Origin: Aquila chrysaetos chrysaetos
Taxonomy: Eukaryota; Chordata; Aves; Accipitriformes; Accipitridae
DNA length: 64,000 nucleotides
Assembly (NCBI RefSeq): GCF_900496995.4
Contig: NC_044004.1
Span: 78,499,538 to 78,563,537, forward strand
Direction of reading: 5' to 3'
Under the pieces are notes generated by a model that made no database searches, had not been told where the DNA came from, and saw only the letters and a program-made list of their open reading frames with translations. Position numbers and translations under genes: made by a program. Positions 1 through 12,859 of the stretch are shown here, one piece after another. Within the stretch, counting starts at the first letter, position 1, and each line of letters starts with the position of its first letter.

Positions 1-3000
1 ACAATATAATGACAGCTGTGAAATATTAAATGGTAAAGTTTTGATTCATAGCTCTATTTTTCTTGTCTCCATTACATTCAGGAGAAAACTGTTTAGATTT
101 ATTTCACGGTGTTTACTTTGTAAACCACTCACACTCGTACAAAACAAAGACCACAGTGGCCCTGAATACATTTCTGTAATGTGAAAAATTAACTGTGCCC
201 AAAATGCTTATTGATACTGACACTGTTTAAAAATCAGATTGTTCCATTGCACTTCAGTTAATTTAAGATTCCCAGCATTACTTACACAATTCAATCTTTA
301 ATGCCCAGATTTGTCCCAGAAAACTCCTGCTCTTTTTTTAAATGAACTTGCTTTTTCCCACTTTCTTGGCCTTTTTTATCCTTGGATTACACTGAGGAAG
401 TTGCTTTTGCATCTCAAGGCTCTTGAGGCCAGGTTTGTCAAGTGTTGTAGAAGTGTATGTTGTACCAGCATACAAAGATTCAAGTCTCCTCAGGCTCTCA
501 AAAGAGGTGAAAGCAATGGCAACTGAACACCTAGCAGCTTCTGCAAATCTCACTTCTCTTATGGATAGTTTAGGTACTTATAAAAGCTTCCTATAGCATA
601 ACACCACCCGAGTACATAAAATTGTCCAAAAATCTGGTCTTTGGTGATTGCATCTACCTATGATAGCTTTTTGTTGTTTCAGCGTTAGGCTGAAATTCTG
701 TAACTGGCAGTGAAAATCCTACACGTACATATGATTTTCTAGTTGGTTATGGCATTTCGTTATTTAATAATTTAATAATATTTTAAATTATTTTGGAACT
801 GGATCCACTTTTAACCTATTATTCAAAAGCAAGGTATAACCTAGTGCTGAGTTGGTGCTTGAAGGGGGAAATTAACTCATTTTTTGCCCACACGGACTGT
901 GAGAGTGAGACTCTATCTCTTCCTACTTATGTTCTTTCTCCTCAGTCTCATTCTTGCCACTGCTTTTGCCAGCCCACTGACCACCTTGTTAGTCTGATGT
1001 GACTCTGTGACAAATTGTACCTATTCCTCTTCCACACCAGCTGCCTAAAGGAGGCGATAACTGGTAGTCCTCCCTTTTTAATGTCTGGACAGCCTTTTTC
1101 TTCTACCCCCCTTGATTCATAACCCTTAGGATGTTAACAAAACCTTGTTTGGAGATTAACCCATATTCTACAGATTAATGTGTAGGCTTGCCGAATGCAT
1201 TCAGACAAATTTTGGTTCCTATTTCATTGTCTAGCAATGACATGTATGTGCTGACATTATGTGCTGTGACACTTGATTCATGGAGATACATTAACTGAAA
1301 GTAAATTAGCCAGCCTGTCACAGAAGTGATCGTCATTATCTTTAGCCAGGTAGAAAACAACTCCCAAACCCTTAAAAGCACAAAATTCAATTGCTTCTGT
1401 GTACTGTTGATCCTGGCACTTTCAATATGCATTCAGTTAAATGCCCTAAACCAATTTATTCATAAGGATTATACCCTGGAATCTGCCTGTACCTTTTAAT
1501 CTTTGTTTTTGCAGATATATGTCCTTCTGTAAATTTTATTTTTGGGGATAGCAGGTGGTAACACGAATAAAAGCAGCAGAAGTGTGCTAGCATGAGCCTT
1601 TTGCTGCTTAGCACATTGTGCTACCCTTTCTAGCTGGAGTTATGCAAAACAATAAAAAGGAAGAATAATGATTTAATATTCTAATTGAAAGAAAGAAATG
1701 ACTCATTCAGAGCAAGCTGATCTAATTTAGAATAATACAGGTTGTGTGAAATTAATCACACCTAACTAAACCATGGTGCAATAGCATCTTAGCAGGGTCA
1801 CCAGTCACAACAATATTAAAGAACGCTTAAAAGATACGCAGGTTATAACCAAAGAGCCTGATTATCATTCACACAAGCCCCACAGTGCGTGTGCCTGGCC
1901 ATATTAAGGGGCTTGTGATTTACCCCTACTTGAATACTGTGCGGATTGTTTAAAGTAGAGTGGTGTACAGGGGATTTAATAAACTGATTTTTTTTCTCCT
2001 TTCTGAAATATTGTGATCATCTTTAAAGTAGAAAACTGCTGTCAATCAGACTGAACATCTAGGGGATAGAATGTGTTTTTATTTTGGAGTTTAGAGGGAT
2101 GGATCCAGCTGCTATTCAAATCATAGTAAAGTAGCAATCACCCAGATCAAAAAGGGTAGGATTAGCCATTTGCTGAGATTTTTGTAAGTGGTGGTGTACA
2201 CTGCCTTTCACTGAGACTAGTACTTGTTAAGTGATCAGATGGTTTTTGAAAATTTAGTCCATGGCTTTCATAGAAGTGTGATTGTTTTAATTACCTTCTC
2301 AAGAGAAAGTGCAGATTAATCACAGCAGGGTGACTTTTATATGAAAAAAAAGCTTGAGAGTCTAATTCTAATTTCACCAAAAAGAATAAGAAATATTTTA
2401 TCTCCAGGTGGGCAGCCTTTATCTCTATCTGTGGATTTGCCCTGAAAGTTCTTTTGTGAAAGGTAACTATGGGGCCAAGCAATACTACCAAATTTTGTTA
2501 ATACTTTTATGTTGATCTCCCCTAGTTATTTCTGTTGCTGTCTCTTTGCAAGATTTCTTATTCTGTTCATCAGCTTTTTTCCAGCTGACAGCAACACTGT
2601 CTTGCATTTGAAGTGGTTATTTTTTTCCTTTTTATATCCTTTGTAACTTGTAAAAGGATTTTTAAAGGGTTGCAAATATTGATCTTACATAGAAAAATTC
2701 AACAAATAGAAATGAATATGCCATCTTCTGTTTAACTGTTACTTTTGGCATTTGGTCCAACAGGAGTTAGGATTTTTAAGTCTTTTTGCGAGACGAGGGT
2801 AAAAAGGGAGTCATTAAATTGCTTTGCTCCAGAGTATGGAATATCGAGCCTTTAAAGCTTCTAAAATGTCAGAGCATATATTAACTATTTTTTTCCAGTA
2901 TCTTTTCAGAAAGCAAAAGCCATTCTACAAGATGTAGCAGCTACAAAGCATGAAATCCACTATCCTAAAGCAAAATATGGATCATTGCAATGACCTATGA

Positions 3001-3090
3001 CAAGTGAACTGTGCTGAACTCCTAGGAGTAACAAAATTATTGCCTAGCCACGGATGGACATGGGTGGCATGTTTCCTACAGTCCACTGTC

Positions 3091-3150
3091 AGTGTGGCAT
3101 GGCATTTGGTAACTATTCCCAGCGTGGCATGGCATTTGGTAACTATTCCC
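3091..3150. repeat. 30-bp tandem duplication, two near-identical copies
   Basis: The unit 3091-3120 is repeated head-to-tail at 3121-3150. I see one difference, T versus C at the third base. The unit contains the internal doublet GGCATGGCAT. The near-perfect match suggests a recent slippage or duplication event. No coding role is apparent. Confidence 0.9.
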
Positions 3151-6100
3151 AGCATCAGAGTACAAAAGGCAGAATAATCTGCCAGTTATTGAACCCTGCT
3201 GCAGATCTCAAGCTCTTTTGGTGAGCTGGGTGCATGTGCTGCAGCATGGCTTCCTAGAAGACAGCAGCTGTTGGCTTGAGCTTTTAAGTGAGAAGTAATG
3301 GAAATGTTATCTTGCATCTGAGGTGCCTTATCATCCATTGAGTCCTCTCATATCCAGAATGGGACAGACTCTCTTCCCTCTCTGGAAATTATTGAATTAT
3401 GGGGAGTAGAGTCTTGTTCCACTCTCTTCAGATGAAATAATGGAAACATTTCTGTTTGCAGTTGGCTGTTGCCAAATTTTTCCCCTGGAAAGGGCACATT
3501 CATTGGACGGGCTACTTACGGATGGCAATTTCCAGTATTTGTTTTCTGGCATCTGGTATGAGGTGATTTCTGTAGGCTGAGCTCTATGAACTGTGTTTAG
3601 TATTGATTCCATCAGCTCTGCTGATACTTAACAGGAGCAGGGTGAAGCGCTGAGGGAGAGAAAATGCATGTGTTAATATTTTTTCTTTGCCCATTGCTGG
3701 TGGTAGGGTGTCTGCTGCAGAGGACTGATGTATTACATGGAAGAGAGGGTAGATTTTGAGTCTTAAGGCAGGACTCTTACTGGAGCTGACAGAGGACAGG
3801 TCTTCAGTTTTCAGCCTGTGCCTCTTCTGAAACATCCAGTGCCTGCAGTTCATGATTGCTGCAGTAGCAAGACAAATAACCAAAGTGGGTAAGGCAGGCT
3901 AGAGGGCCACCTTGACCTTTGTTTGGCTTTTTAAAATTATGCCCCTGAGCTCCTCTTTGATAACCTGAGGTGACCCAACAAGAAAGATAATTGATCTGTA
4001 TTTTTCAATTTCAGAGTTTGGTGCTTGACCACATGTATCTGGAGCAGCCCAAGTAAGATTTCCTCTCAAGCTGGTGTAAGTGTATTTTTGAGGACTCAGA
4101 CCTGTGGAAGACTTTTGATGGGCTTGAATTTCTTGCACAGCTCAAACAGCAGGGAGGCAGGATTGGCATAAAAATGCAAGTATTTGAACTTGAAACGAGG
4201 TGGCTGAGACCTTTCTTTAATGCAGTTGGAGTTAATTTGGAGCAGCCTAGAAATTCCACAGAGTATTCCTATGGGTCTAATAGACTTTCATTAGTGGTGG
4301 GGTTACTCTTGGCTAGATCACAAGCTGACTTGTTTTCCACCAATTGCCTGTATGATCAATGGGTCATTAGCCCACACTAATTTGTCTATTAACAGGGTTT
4401 TAGAACTTATTATTTTGGGACTGAGTTTGCTTCTTAAAGACAGGGCCAGACCATGGATCATCAACATCATATGCTACTTGTAATTATTCACAAAGCACTC
4501 GGGCAACTTGAGCTTCAGTGCATCATATTGGCAGCTGCCTGTTAAGGAAAATTAGTGTATGTGCCTGACCACTGACGCACCGTTGTGAGGCTGTGGAGGT
4601 TGTGTTTGGGACTCTAACTTCGGGCACGGTTTAGAGTTTTCATGAACTTTTTCTCCTTCGTGTCTATTATCAAACTGTGTTTATTACCTTTTCTTTTATA
4701 GCTTTTACTAATTATCTAGTGACACCTGATACAAATGCAAAGCACAAGAAAATGGACTTAGTTTTCAATAAGCTTTTCAAAAGATGATTAGTGAATCAGT
4801 AAGTTTTCACTTGGCAAGAAGGTAGGATCCTAGTATCTTGCTTACAGAAGTTTAATGAGCTCATTTCACTTTTTAAAGTACATTTTCTAACATAAATTTC
4901 TCTTTCAGAAATCATTTAGGGTCATTTCTATAACTGAATACTTGACATATAAACTGCAGCATTATATTCTTTAGGAAAGACCTTTCCCTGAGATGTATTC
5001 GATACTTGAAAATGAGTGACTGAAATTTTGTCCGACAGTCATTATAGGTCAAACAGCTTAAATCTCTACTTGACAACATCAAATTAATGGTTATAAATAG
5101 AAACATTTAAAATTATTGAGAGCATTACAGTATGATAATCCTCATATAGAGAAGTATTTTAATAATATTCCATTCACCAAACCATGACTGTAACTTAAAT
5201 TTTAAAAGTTAATGACAGTTCTAATAAGCGCTTTCTTCCAAAATGGTACAGTTTCCCTTGTCAGTCCCTGTAACACCATATTCTGCATTTCCCTGGAGAG
5301 GCTTAGATCCAAAGATTCCCTCAGTTTTTACTTGGCATCTAGGACTGATTCTGTTTTTTTGTGATAAATGGCTCTTTACTTGAGAAGGAAAAAAGAGAAG
5401 ATACTGTAGTACAGACATTTAATACAATGTTTTGCAAATGACAAGGCTGAATACTAGTAACAATAGAAAGAAAGAGAGACAATTAGAATTGGACTATCAG
5501 GAAATGAAGGTACTTTTATATTTTGTTTCTTGAATAAAAGTGTGAAAATTACCCTGTCTGCTCTTAGGTGGAGAATTCATTCCTGTGCAAGCTGAATAGA
5601 AGGCTAACAGCTAAAAGTTGTGCAAGGTAATAGGTCTTTTCTAAGTAGATGAGGCTTTGTGTGACAGTCAAAAAAGTCTTAAAAAATAGTACAAAAATGA
5701 TGACTTAAAGTGAAAGAACAAGCAAGAGGTATTCAGGATTTCTGATATATTTAGGGCTGACCAGACAGCTAGCTGAAACATTTTAGATGAAAGAAAATAT
5801 TTACTATTGGAATCCTTTCACCATAATTGTAAATGAGGTTTACATGAGGTTTAGAACTGATTTTTGAATACAAGTCATATGGAAATCATTGAAAGAAATG
5901 AAAAGGACATGAGGGCTACAAGGACTGAGGATATTTGCATCATGGTGCTGTCCCCATTGTTTCCTGACGTTCATTACAACTGATCTAAGGACAACAGAAA
6001 CAGCTTTGTGTCTGGCCATGGTGAAAACTGTTGAGCAATTTGTGACTATTTCTAATGAATGGGACCGGGGCAGGGTTTAGACTTGATATTGAATCAGAAG

Positions 6101-8647
6101 ATGAGGAAATTTAATTTCACATTGGGGGAAACTGCAGCAGTTGATGACTGGTGACAAAAAGTAGCTGGTTTTCTCTGTATGTGAATAAAAGAGAATACCA
6201 GTTGGAATTGTCTCAGGGAAGAGAAAAGATTTAGAGAAATGAGGGTGGATGAACTGCTGCTCATTACACGCATGTGGAAGGAACTTAAAAACCTAATCAA
6301 TATCCAGCTTAGCATTTTGGCATGTATATGAATGATACTTGCACATTTGTACATAATCACTACTTAATTTTTTAGATTAAAACCACTCTTCAAATAAAAA
6401 ACAGTAAGTTAAATAATATATCTATTTTTTTAAGTTGTGGAGCTGTTGACTGTCTTCTTTTTTTGCTTCATTTGCATGACAAGAGAGAATAGGGGAGGAA
6501 AGGAAGGAGAGTAGAAGAAAACAAATACCTTTAAATTCTTTCCTTTGAGCATTCTGCTTGCTGCAGCTTGTTTTTGATTCCACAAGTTCCTCACTAAACA
6601 TTTCTGGATGACAAATGGCAGGAGAAGTCAAAGTGTCTAAAAGAGTAAGTCCTAGTCCAGCACAGACTTTGTTAGAAAAGCCTTCATTTTTGGTAGGAAG
6701 AAAACCCAGGAAGGAGCCTGAGGGAAGATTGTCAGAAAGTGGGGTAAAAAGTAAATGGAGGGGTCACATGCATTGGGACCTATTAGAAATGTCTTCTTTT
6801 GAGGGAAGGGATCAATTTCGCAAGATGATTTTAAAAGGCTCTCGCTCAATGAATCGATTTCTGTGCCAGCTGTACAACATGAGCGGCTAGGGTACAGGGC
6901 AGAGGATAGAAACTGCAAGTCAAATAATGTCAAAACAACCTTAGCAACAAAGTCTTGGTTAGGGTGAATAAGAACCTGCACTGGGGTTGGTTGCTACTTT
7001 TTCCATAAGACATAAAGTTAGTCTCCATGTTAATTCTTTAAGATGCATAGGTGTTACAGCTGCATGGTTCCATGGTGAATTGTTGGTGTATCTGCAGTCC
7101 TTGGCAGGGTACACAGGGGAGTTATGCCAGGTGTGCAGCAGCTGCCTGACTGAGCACCCTGCATTCTGGAGACACAGGTTGCGTAGCACGCCACTGTGAC
7201 AGGCAGTGCTGGATCTGTGGTTCCTTTTCAAAGACAGGACTAGTGAGGCTGGGTTTCCCCGAGCTTAAACAAAGACACTCATGCATGTAGCAGTTCTCAT
7301 TTAATCGCTGTATCATATATGACTAGTAAGCTCTATGGGGCTGTAAGGTTTGTCTCGCACACACACCTGTGTAGGCACTGTACATTAACATCACTGACAG
7401 ATGGGGCTGGGTTATAAAACTAAGTGGGCATCACTAAATCTAGAGGTGTGCATGAACCCAACCATGGAGACAAAAGGCTCCACAAGAATAAAGATTTTCA
7501 GCCAGCAGTGTTTATCAGCAGAGTCACACAGTATGAGACAAAACATTTTGGAGTTAGCCCACACACTAGGTTAACGTAATTTATTTTCTGTTCAACCATT
7601 CCAACATACTTTACAACTGTGTGCAACTTTATTTTAGATATTGATGCTTTTCTTAATAAATATTGTTTTGTGGAAGCTGCCTGTCATCACAAGCGATGGA
7701 AAGTAAAGCATGAAGGAGGAAGATGAGACAATAGCCAGAGATAGGCATACACTGATAAGACCAACCTTGAGCTGTATCCTCAGTTACCGACTAAGATTCT
7801 AGTCCAATTAGTGTCGAGTTTTCCCTTATCTAAGAGAATTTACAGTTTGTTTGTCTAAATGTATAAAAGCATGTAAGCCTAAAGATGAGGATTTAGCCTC
7901 AGTGCTGTCCCCAAACATATGTTCTCAATAAACAGCAAATGCTCTAACTAAATTTATGTTTCAAAGGCTCCTTTGACAATTTTAATAGCTACTTTATTTT
8001 TGACTTAACCTAAAATTACCGAATGATGCTGGTAAGCTGTTCTGTTCCTTTGAAGAATGATCCTAAAATCTGTGGTACTAATATGGCTTGGAGGTCAGTG
8101 GATCCCCAACATATCTACCAAAGGATCCAAGGCTAATAAGGTTTACTAGTCATTAGTTGCAGTGGCTGTTTAAAAGTTGGTAACATGGATCTGAAAGGAA
8201 TTCTCTCTTCTAAAGGCTTTCGAAATGTTAATGGAGTGAAAGAGGAGGAGGAAAGGGATTCTTTCTGTTAGTAGTTTTGTCATCTATTTCTTTTGTCTGA
8301 ACTAGACAATGTGAATAGAGATTTGGAAGGAAAAGTTTGTTTTAAAATTCCTGTTTTACGATTACACAATAAGTATGTGCTTTCTCAATGTTCAAAATGT
8401 GTGCCATTCACAGTTTTTACAAACTTCCTGCTCAGTTTACAAAATTTATGCAAAACAATGTATGCACATTGTTGTTGGCTTTTTTTCACAGCAGCCATAC
8501 ATGGATCTTATTGCTTGCTATTAAAAGGGAAACAGACTGGAATTATAGCTTCTTTTAGCTTTGTAAGAAAAAAGGTTACCACCTGTGCACAAACTTACTG
8601 GCAGTATTTTTCAGTCTGCAGAAAATTCACTGTCCTTTTTGAATGAG

Positions 8648-8696
8648 AATAAAGTGTCATACTGATGAATCATCTAGGCCAAAAAAAAAAAAAAAA
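8648..8696 (+). other. AATAAA hexamer followed by a 16-A tract (retrocopy-like 3' end)
   Basis: An AATAAA hexamer starts at about 8649 and is followed about 27 bases later by 16 uninterrupted A residues at 8681-8696. This is the arrangement expected for the 3' end of a polyadenylated transcript copied back into DNA. The sequence before it (about 8290-8647) is open for 117 codons in one frame. Its composition looks like 3' UTR rather than protein, and I recognise no domain. No target-site duplication was found by eye. It could equally be a chance A tract beside a common hexamer. Confidence 0.3.
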
Positions 8697-11600
8697 GCAT
8701 ACGGTGGCATGAAGAAATGAGTGTTTTTGACAGAGTGCAATCTGGTACAAGTCATATTTCACCACTTTGTATGCTTATCAGTCTGTAGGTTTGTGACAAA
8801 AGAATATATAATTTCTTTGAAGTCCAAGTGAAATTACTGGCAAACCCAAGACTTGATCAGTGTTCAAGTTGCAAGGTTGTTTCACTGGGATTCTAGATAT
8901 AGAAGTAAAAGATTTCTAGCCATTTAATTAGTAGGAAGCTTAATTTTTTCAGTTAAGAAAAATGCAGTGTTTCAGTATAGTCATTTATTTGTTAGAATAT
9001 TTTGGTTTTTTCACACCCTGCTTTATATTTGTAAATGTATCAGTTTCACAAATAATAATCAGAGGAACAGAAAAGTGCCTTGTAATTTATTATCTATAAA
9101 GGTGTGTACAGGTGAATAATAGTCTTTATTTTATAGCACACTACAGCTTCTCAAATTTAGAACAGAGATTAATTTGTTAAGTATTACAAAGATTATGTAA
9201 AGGCATGACCTATGTCCCATTGATGTAAATATCAAAACTCTATAGACTTCAATGGAAACAGAAGTAGATTTGGAGGTAGATGATAAAAGATATGGAAACA
9301 TCATTAAAAACTGAAAAAAAAGTCATGCAGGAGGATACAAGATATGTATATATCTATATTTTGGCAAGTGAGGCAGGACTGAAGTTGCTCAAATCTGCAA
9401 ATTAAGGAAGTCAATTAAGGGAAAAGAAATCTGTTTCAAAAGGCTGCTTTATACCTCTTCTGTTAAGAACCAAGGCAGGACTGCCTTCTTACACGTGCAT
9501 ACGCTCTCTTTCCAGTTCTAGAGAAAACACGTTTACACGACGGGTCATTTTACCGAAGAGCTGAATGACAGTAGGGAGAGTCAGAGCAGCCCCATATTGC
9601 TTTGCTTTGTGGACTGCAGGAAGCAGCAGGAGCCGGCAATGGCCACAGGGTGCAGGATAAGGCAGAACACTAGTTGCCTGCCCTGAAAAGTAAGAAACAC
9701 TTTTCCCTACCTACCAATCATTTGTAGCCCAGGGAAGCAGAGAAGTAATTTCAGTAGGTTTTAGATGAGGTCACCTTTTGTAACTCAACCCTTTTTACTC
9801 CAAATATAATTTTATTCAAGGAGCTGGGTAATGCGATTACTAGTGATTTCCCATATCACTTGTACGATGTCCACGCTGTTATTGCTTCAGCCAAGAGGAC
9901 TGATGATGCTCATAGAGAATGAAAGTTTCTGTAAATCCTACATTTATCTTCTCCATGTGGGTAAATATTCAAGACAAATGTTATCTGTAAAATTATCTGC
10001 ATCGTGCCCTTCTTTGCATGCAAAAACCAGCTAAATCTGCAGCAGATGTAATGGCACACTTCCATAGCCTACAGCTTCAAGATTTGTTTATATTATGTAG
10101 ATTAACCATTCAGACGTTTTTAATTTTTAATGCTGTTTGATTACTTGTAATGAGCAATCATAGTAATAAAATAAGGATAGATGCAAAACAAATGTCCATA
10201 TTAACCATAAACCCTGATTATTTGCAGTATTTAGGTGAGAGCTTATTCCCATTTTTTAAGTTCTTGATAACCTTGGATGCTTTTGCAATGAACAACACAA
10301 CACTGCAGTCCACGGTGACAAAGACTGGCCTTCTCCACATTTGGCCCTTCTTTATTTAGAATAGAAATGACATCTGCTGAAATGCATTTGGTTGGTTTGT
10401 TAACAGAAGAGCTGCTAAATGAGGTTTCTGTTACTAACACAATGGGCGGGGAGAAGAGGCAAAAGGAAAAAGAGGTATAGGAAAGGGTGTCTGAACAGAG
10501 TACATGAAGGTGGCTTTAGGGTACACTTGGTGTAGTTAGTGTATGGTCCAAGGGAAGGTGCTGGGAAGATTGAACCCAAAAGAAGTCTGTCTGCACTATG
10601 GAGCATAAACCTAGCAGGATCATTATAGGACTAAAAGAGCGAGCTTTTCTAGCCAACAAGGCAGGCCTAAGAGAAGGTGAAAGGGGCTGTCTGAATGTTG
10701 GGAACTAAGTTGGTCTGATGAGCGTTTGTCTTCCAGAACAAGGCTTGGAAAGCCTGTCAGAGAGACAGCCTGATTACATTGGTCTCAAGAGGAAAACACA
10801 GGGCCATACTGCACGAAGGAAGGGTGACAAAAGGGCCCTTTCACTATAGAATAAGAAGAATCTTAATTCTTTGCCATAGAACTATATATTAAAAGAGGTT
10901 TGTCAGCATTTGGAGGGGTGACTTGTGCAGATTGGAATACATACATAACAGCACAGGCACTGGAACTTCTCTCCATTGATTTTCACTTAACGCAAGTATT
11001 TTCTTTCAAAGATGACACAAAATATCTTTGCTCTTGTTGAGAACCTTCATTTTGCTGAGAACGACTTGGTAGTGAACTCCTCCCTCTCCAGTTTTCCTTG
11101 GCAAGCCAGCAACGTAATACCTAATAAATAGACAGCTTTTGCTAGACTTTTCTTCATTCTGTTTTATACTTCCCTGGTACAGGTAAAGATGTACCCAGGG
11201 CACGGAGCACCTTTTCTGTACAATTTTGCAGCATTCTCCTAAGTGATGTTGTTTTCTTATGAAACATCTATTACTGTGGGGAGGGGGAGTTGTTGCCAGA
11301 ACAGTTTTCCATATTATTGCCTTCTCTGGATCCTTTTCAATAATATATTACGTGACTGATGAAAAACAAGTTGTTGCTATTAAATGTATTATCATACAGT
11401 ACAAAGAGGGTATGCCTGCGCTAGTGAGAAAGCTGTGCTGTGCAATTTAAAACAGGTTGGATGACAAATCAATGCATATTTTCAACTTGACCTCTCCATT
11501 AGGCCTTAACTCTCATTATTATCCACATTTAAATTGCAGTGGCATTTTCTCGACGACTAGCTGTTGCAGCCAGTTAGCTAAGCGCACCTTAGTAGCCTAT

Positions 11601-12191
11601 GTAACCTTACCTAAGTAGCCTAGCCAGCTAGGTTGAGCGGGATGGGATTCTGTCAAGCCTCCTCCAGCAAGAGTGGTTGTACTGCTGGTGAACGTCTGCC
11701 AGGGAAAGGAATCTTCAGGAGCCTCCTGGGATCTCAGTGAGCTCAATGGCCAAAACTTTGGAAAATCGCTTTTCCGTTTGAGCTTTGGCTCATCATCACG
11801 CGAGGGCCTGCAGCGGCATTGGCACAGAGGGGGCTGCAAGGGCAGATAAAATACCCCCACTGCCTCGTTTGGGCTGGGCACGGACCAGCGGCAGCGTGAC
11901 ACGCTGCGGGTGGCACGAGTCTCCCCTCACGCAGAAGTGCACGGACCCGCTACACCACCTCTTTTATTTCCCTCTCGGCCTGATCCGAACGTGAGGAGAG
12001 GTTGAGCTCGGTAGTTTCAGCTCCCGCCTTGGGCATTTCGAGCCTCCGCTGGGCAGACGCCCGCCGCGAACGACGGGTTCCCGAGGGGTTGGCGGGGCAG
12101 GGCTGTGAGGGGCGCCGGGCGCTGCCTCAGGCGCCGAGCAGCACGCGCCCTTGGGAGACCCCCCTCGCGGGGCAGAAAACCGTTTAACGGC

Positions 12192-12245
12192 CGTCACGCT
12201 CCACAGTGGCGGGGTCGGGGCGGGCCCGCGCTGCGCGCTGATTGG
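12192..12245 (+). promoter_or_regulatory. QRFPR: Probable proximal promoter: CRE half-site, GC box, inverted CCAAT
   Basis: Three familiar elements cluster about 275-330 bases upstream of the start codon. They are CGTCA (CRE half-site, 12192-12196), GGGGCGGG (Sp/KLF-type GC box, 12217-12224) and ATTGG (inverted CCAAT, NF-Y type, 12241-12245). I see no convincing TATA box at the expected distance, which fits a CpG-island promoter. The transcription start is not visible from sequence; it probably lies between about 12270 and 12440. Element identity is by consensus only. Confidence 0.45.
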
Positions 12246-12437
12246 CTGCCGCCCCCCCCCCCCCGAGGGGGCCCGCTGGCCACAGCAGCCAGCGGAGGTT
12301 GCGGGCGGCGGCAGGTTGCCCAGTTCTGTGAGGCGACGGTGCTGTCGCCCCGTGCCCAGCTTACGGCTCTGCGAGCCCCCGCCTCCGCTCCTTCGCCCCG
12401 CGCCCCGGTAGAGCGGTGGAGGGGCGGCGGTCCGGCG

Positions 12438-12464
12438 ATGGCGGGGCGCGGGCGGCGGCGCTGA
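12438..12464 (+). promoter_or_regulatory. QRFPR: Upstream ORF of eight codons in the QRFPR leader
   Basis: An ATG at 12438 with G at -3 and G at +4 (strong Kozak context) opens an 8-codon frame encoding MAGRGRRR, ending at TGA 12462-12464. It ends 55 bases before the receptor ATG at 12520. If transcription begins upstream of 12438 this uORF would be translated first and could lower receptor output, with the short gap limiting re-initiation. Whether it is in the mRNA depends on the unknown start site. Confidence 0.45.
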
Positions 12465-12474
12465 GGGGGCTGAG

Positions 12475-12515
12475 GAGGGAGGGAGGGAGGGAGGGAGTGA
12501 GGAGGAGGAGGAGGG
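12475..12515 (+). promoter_or_regulatory. QRFPR: GGGA/GGA repeat tract, potential G-quadruplex in 5' UTR
   Basis: Consecutive GGGA units at about 12478-12497 are followed by GGA units up to about 12514, only a few bases before the start codon at 12520. At least four G-triplets with one-base loops meet the usual G-quadruplex motif, so the RNA could fold and impede scanning. It is also a slippage-prone microsatellite whose length may vary between individuals. Confidence 0.6.
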
Positions 12516-12519
12516 CGCC

Positions 12520-12859
12520 ATGCGGTCCCTGAACATCACCCCGGAGCAGTTCGCGCAGCTCCTGCAGGACAACAACGTGACGCGGGAGCAGTTCATCGCC
12601 CTCTACGGGCTACAGCCGCTGGTCTACATCCCAGAGCTGCCGGGGCGCACCAAGGTGGCCTTCGTCCTCATCTGCGTGCTCATCTTCGCCCTGGCGCTCT
12701 TCGGCAACTGCCTGGTGCTCTACGTGGTGACCCGCAGCAAAGCCATGAGGACCGTCACCAACATCTTCATCTGCTCCCTGGCCCTCAGCGACCTCCTCAT
12801 CGCCTTCTTCTGCGTCCCCTTCACCATGCTGCAGAACATCTCCTCCAACTGGCTCGGCG
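12520..12859 (+). CDS. QRFPR: QRFPR coding exon 1
   Basis: This exon encodes residues 1-113 and the first base of codon 114. It holds the extracellular N-terminus with the family motif NITPEQF, two N-glycosylation sequons (N5, N19) and the REQFIALYGL stretch, then TM1 with the GN motif (G62-N63), ICL1 (TRSKAMRTVTN) and TM2 with LALSD ending in D91. It closes in ECL1 at SNWLG. The donor is GCG|GTGGGT and the exon ends in phase 1. The exon is GC-rich with mostly G/C third positions, unlike the AT-rich later exons, because it sits in the CpG island. The frame stays open for about 75 further codons into intron 1, to 13083. Confidence 0.97.

Larger units (their letters stand above)
1..11950. other. 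Upstream intergenic region, no supported gene
   Basis: This is AT-rich sequence with stops in all frames. The longest open frames are about 60-120 codons and lack a recognisable domain or clean splice context. By human synteny the gene on this side of QRFPR would be ANXA5. I looked for its annexin-repeat exons on both strands by eye and saw none, so the boundary of that gene probably lies outside the window. The only structured items I see are a 30-bp tandem duplication at 3091-3150 and a polyadenylation-like A tract at 8648-8696, listed separately. Confidence 0.6.

Noticed and set aside
8293..8646. 117-codon + frame read as a protein
   Set aside because: It has no domain, an odd Cys/Phe-rich composition and UTR-like base content. 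It is kept only as part of the possible retrocopy.
12250..12264. C homopolymer read as a regulatory element
   Set aside because: It is a simple slippage tract within the CpG island, with no specific motif beyond homopolymer.
11964..12596. 210-codon minus-strand open frame overlapping the promoter
   Set aside because: It is Pro/Ser/Gly/Arg-rich and antisense to the CpG island and exon 1. GC-rich DNA lacks stop codons, and no domain is seen.
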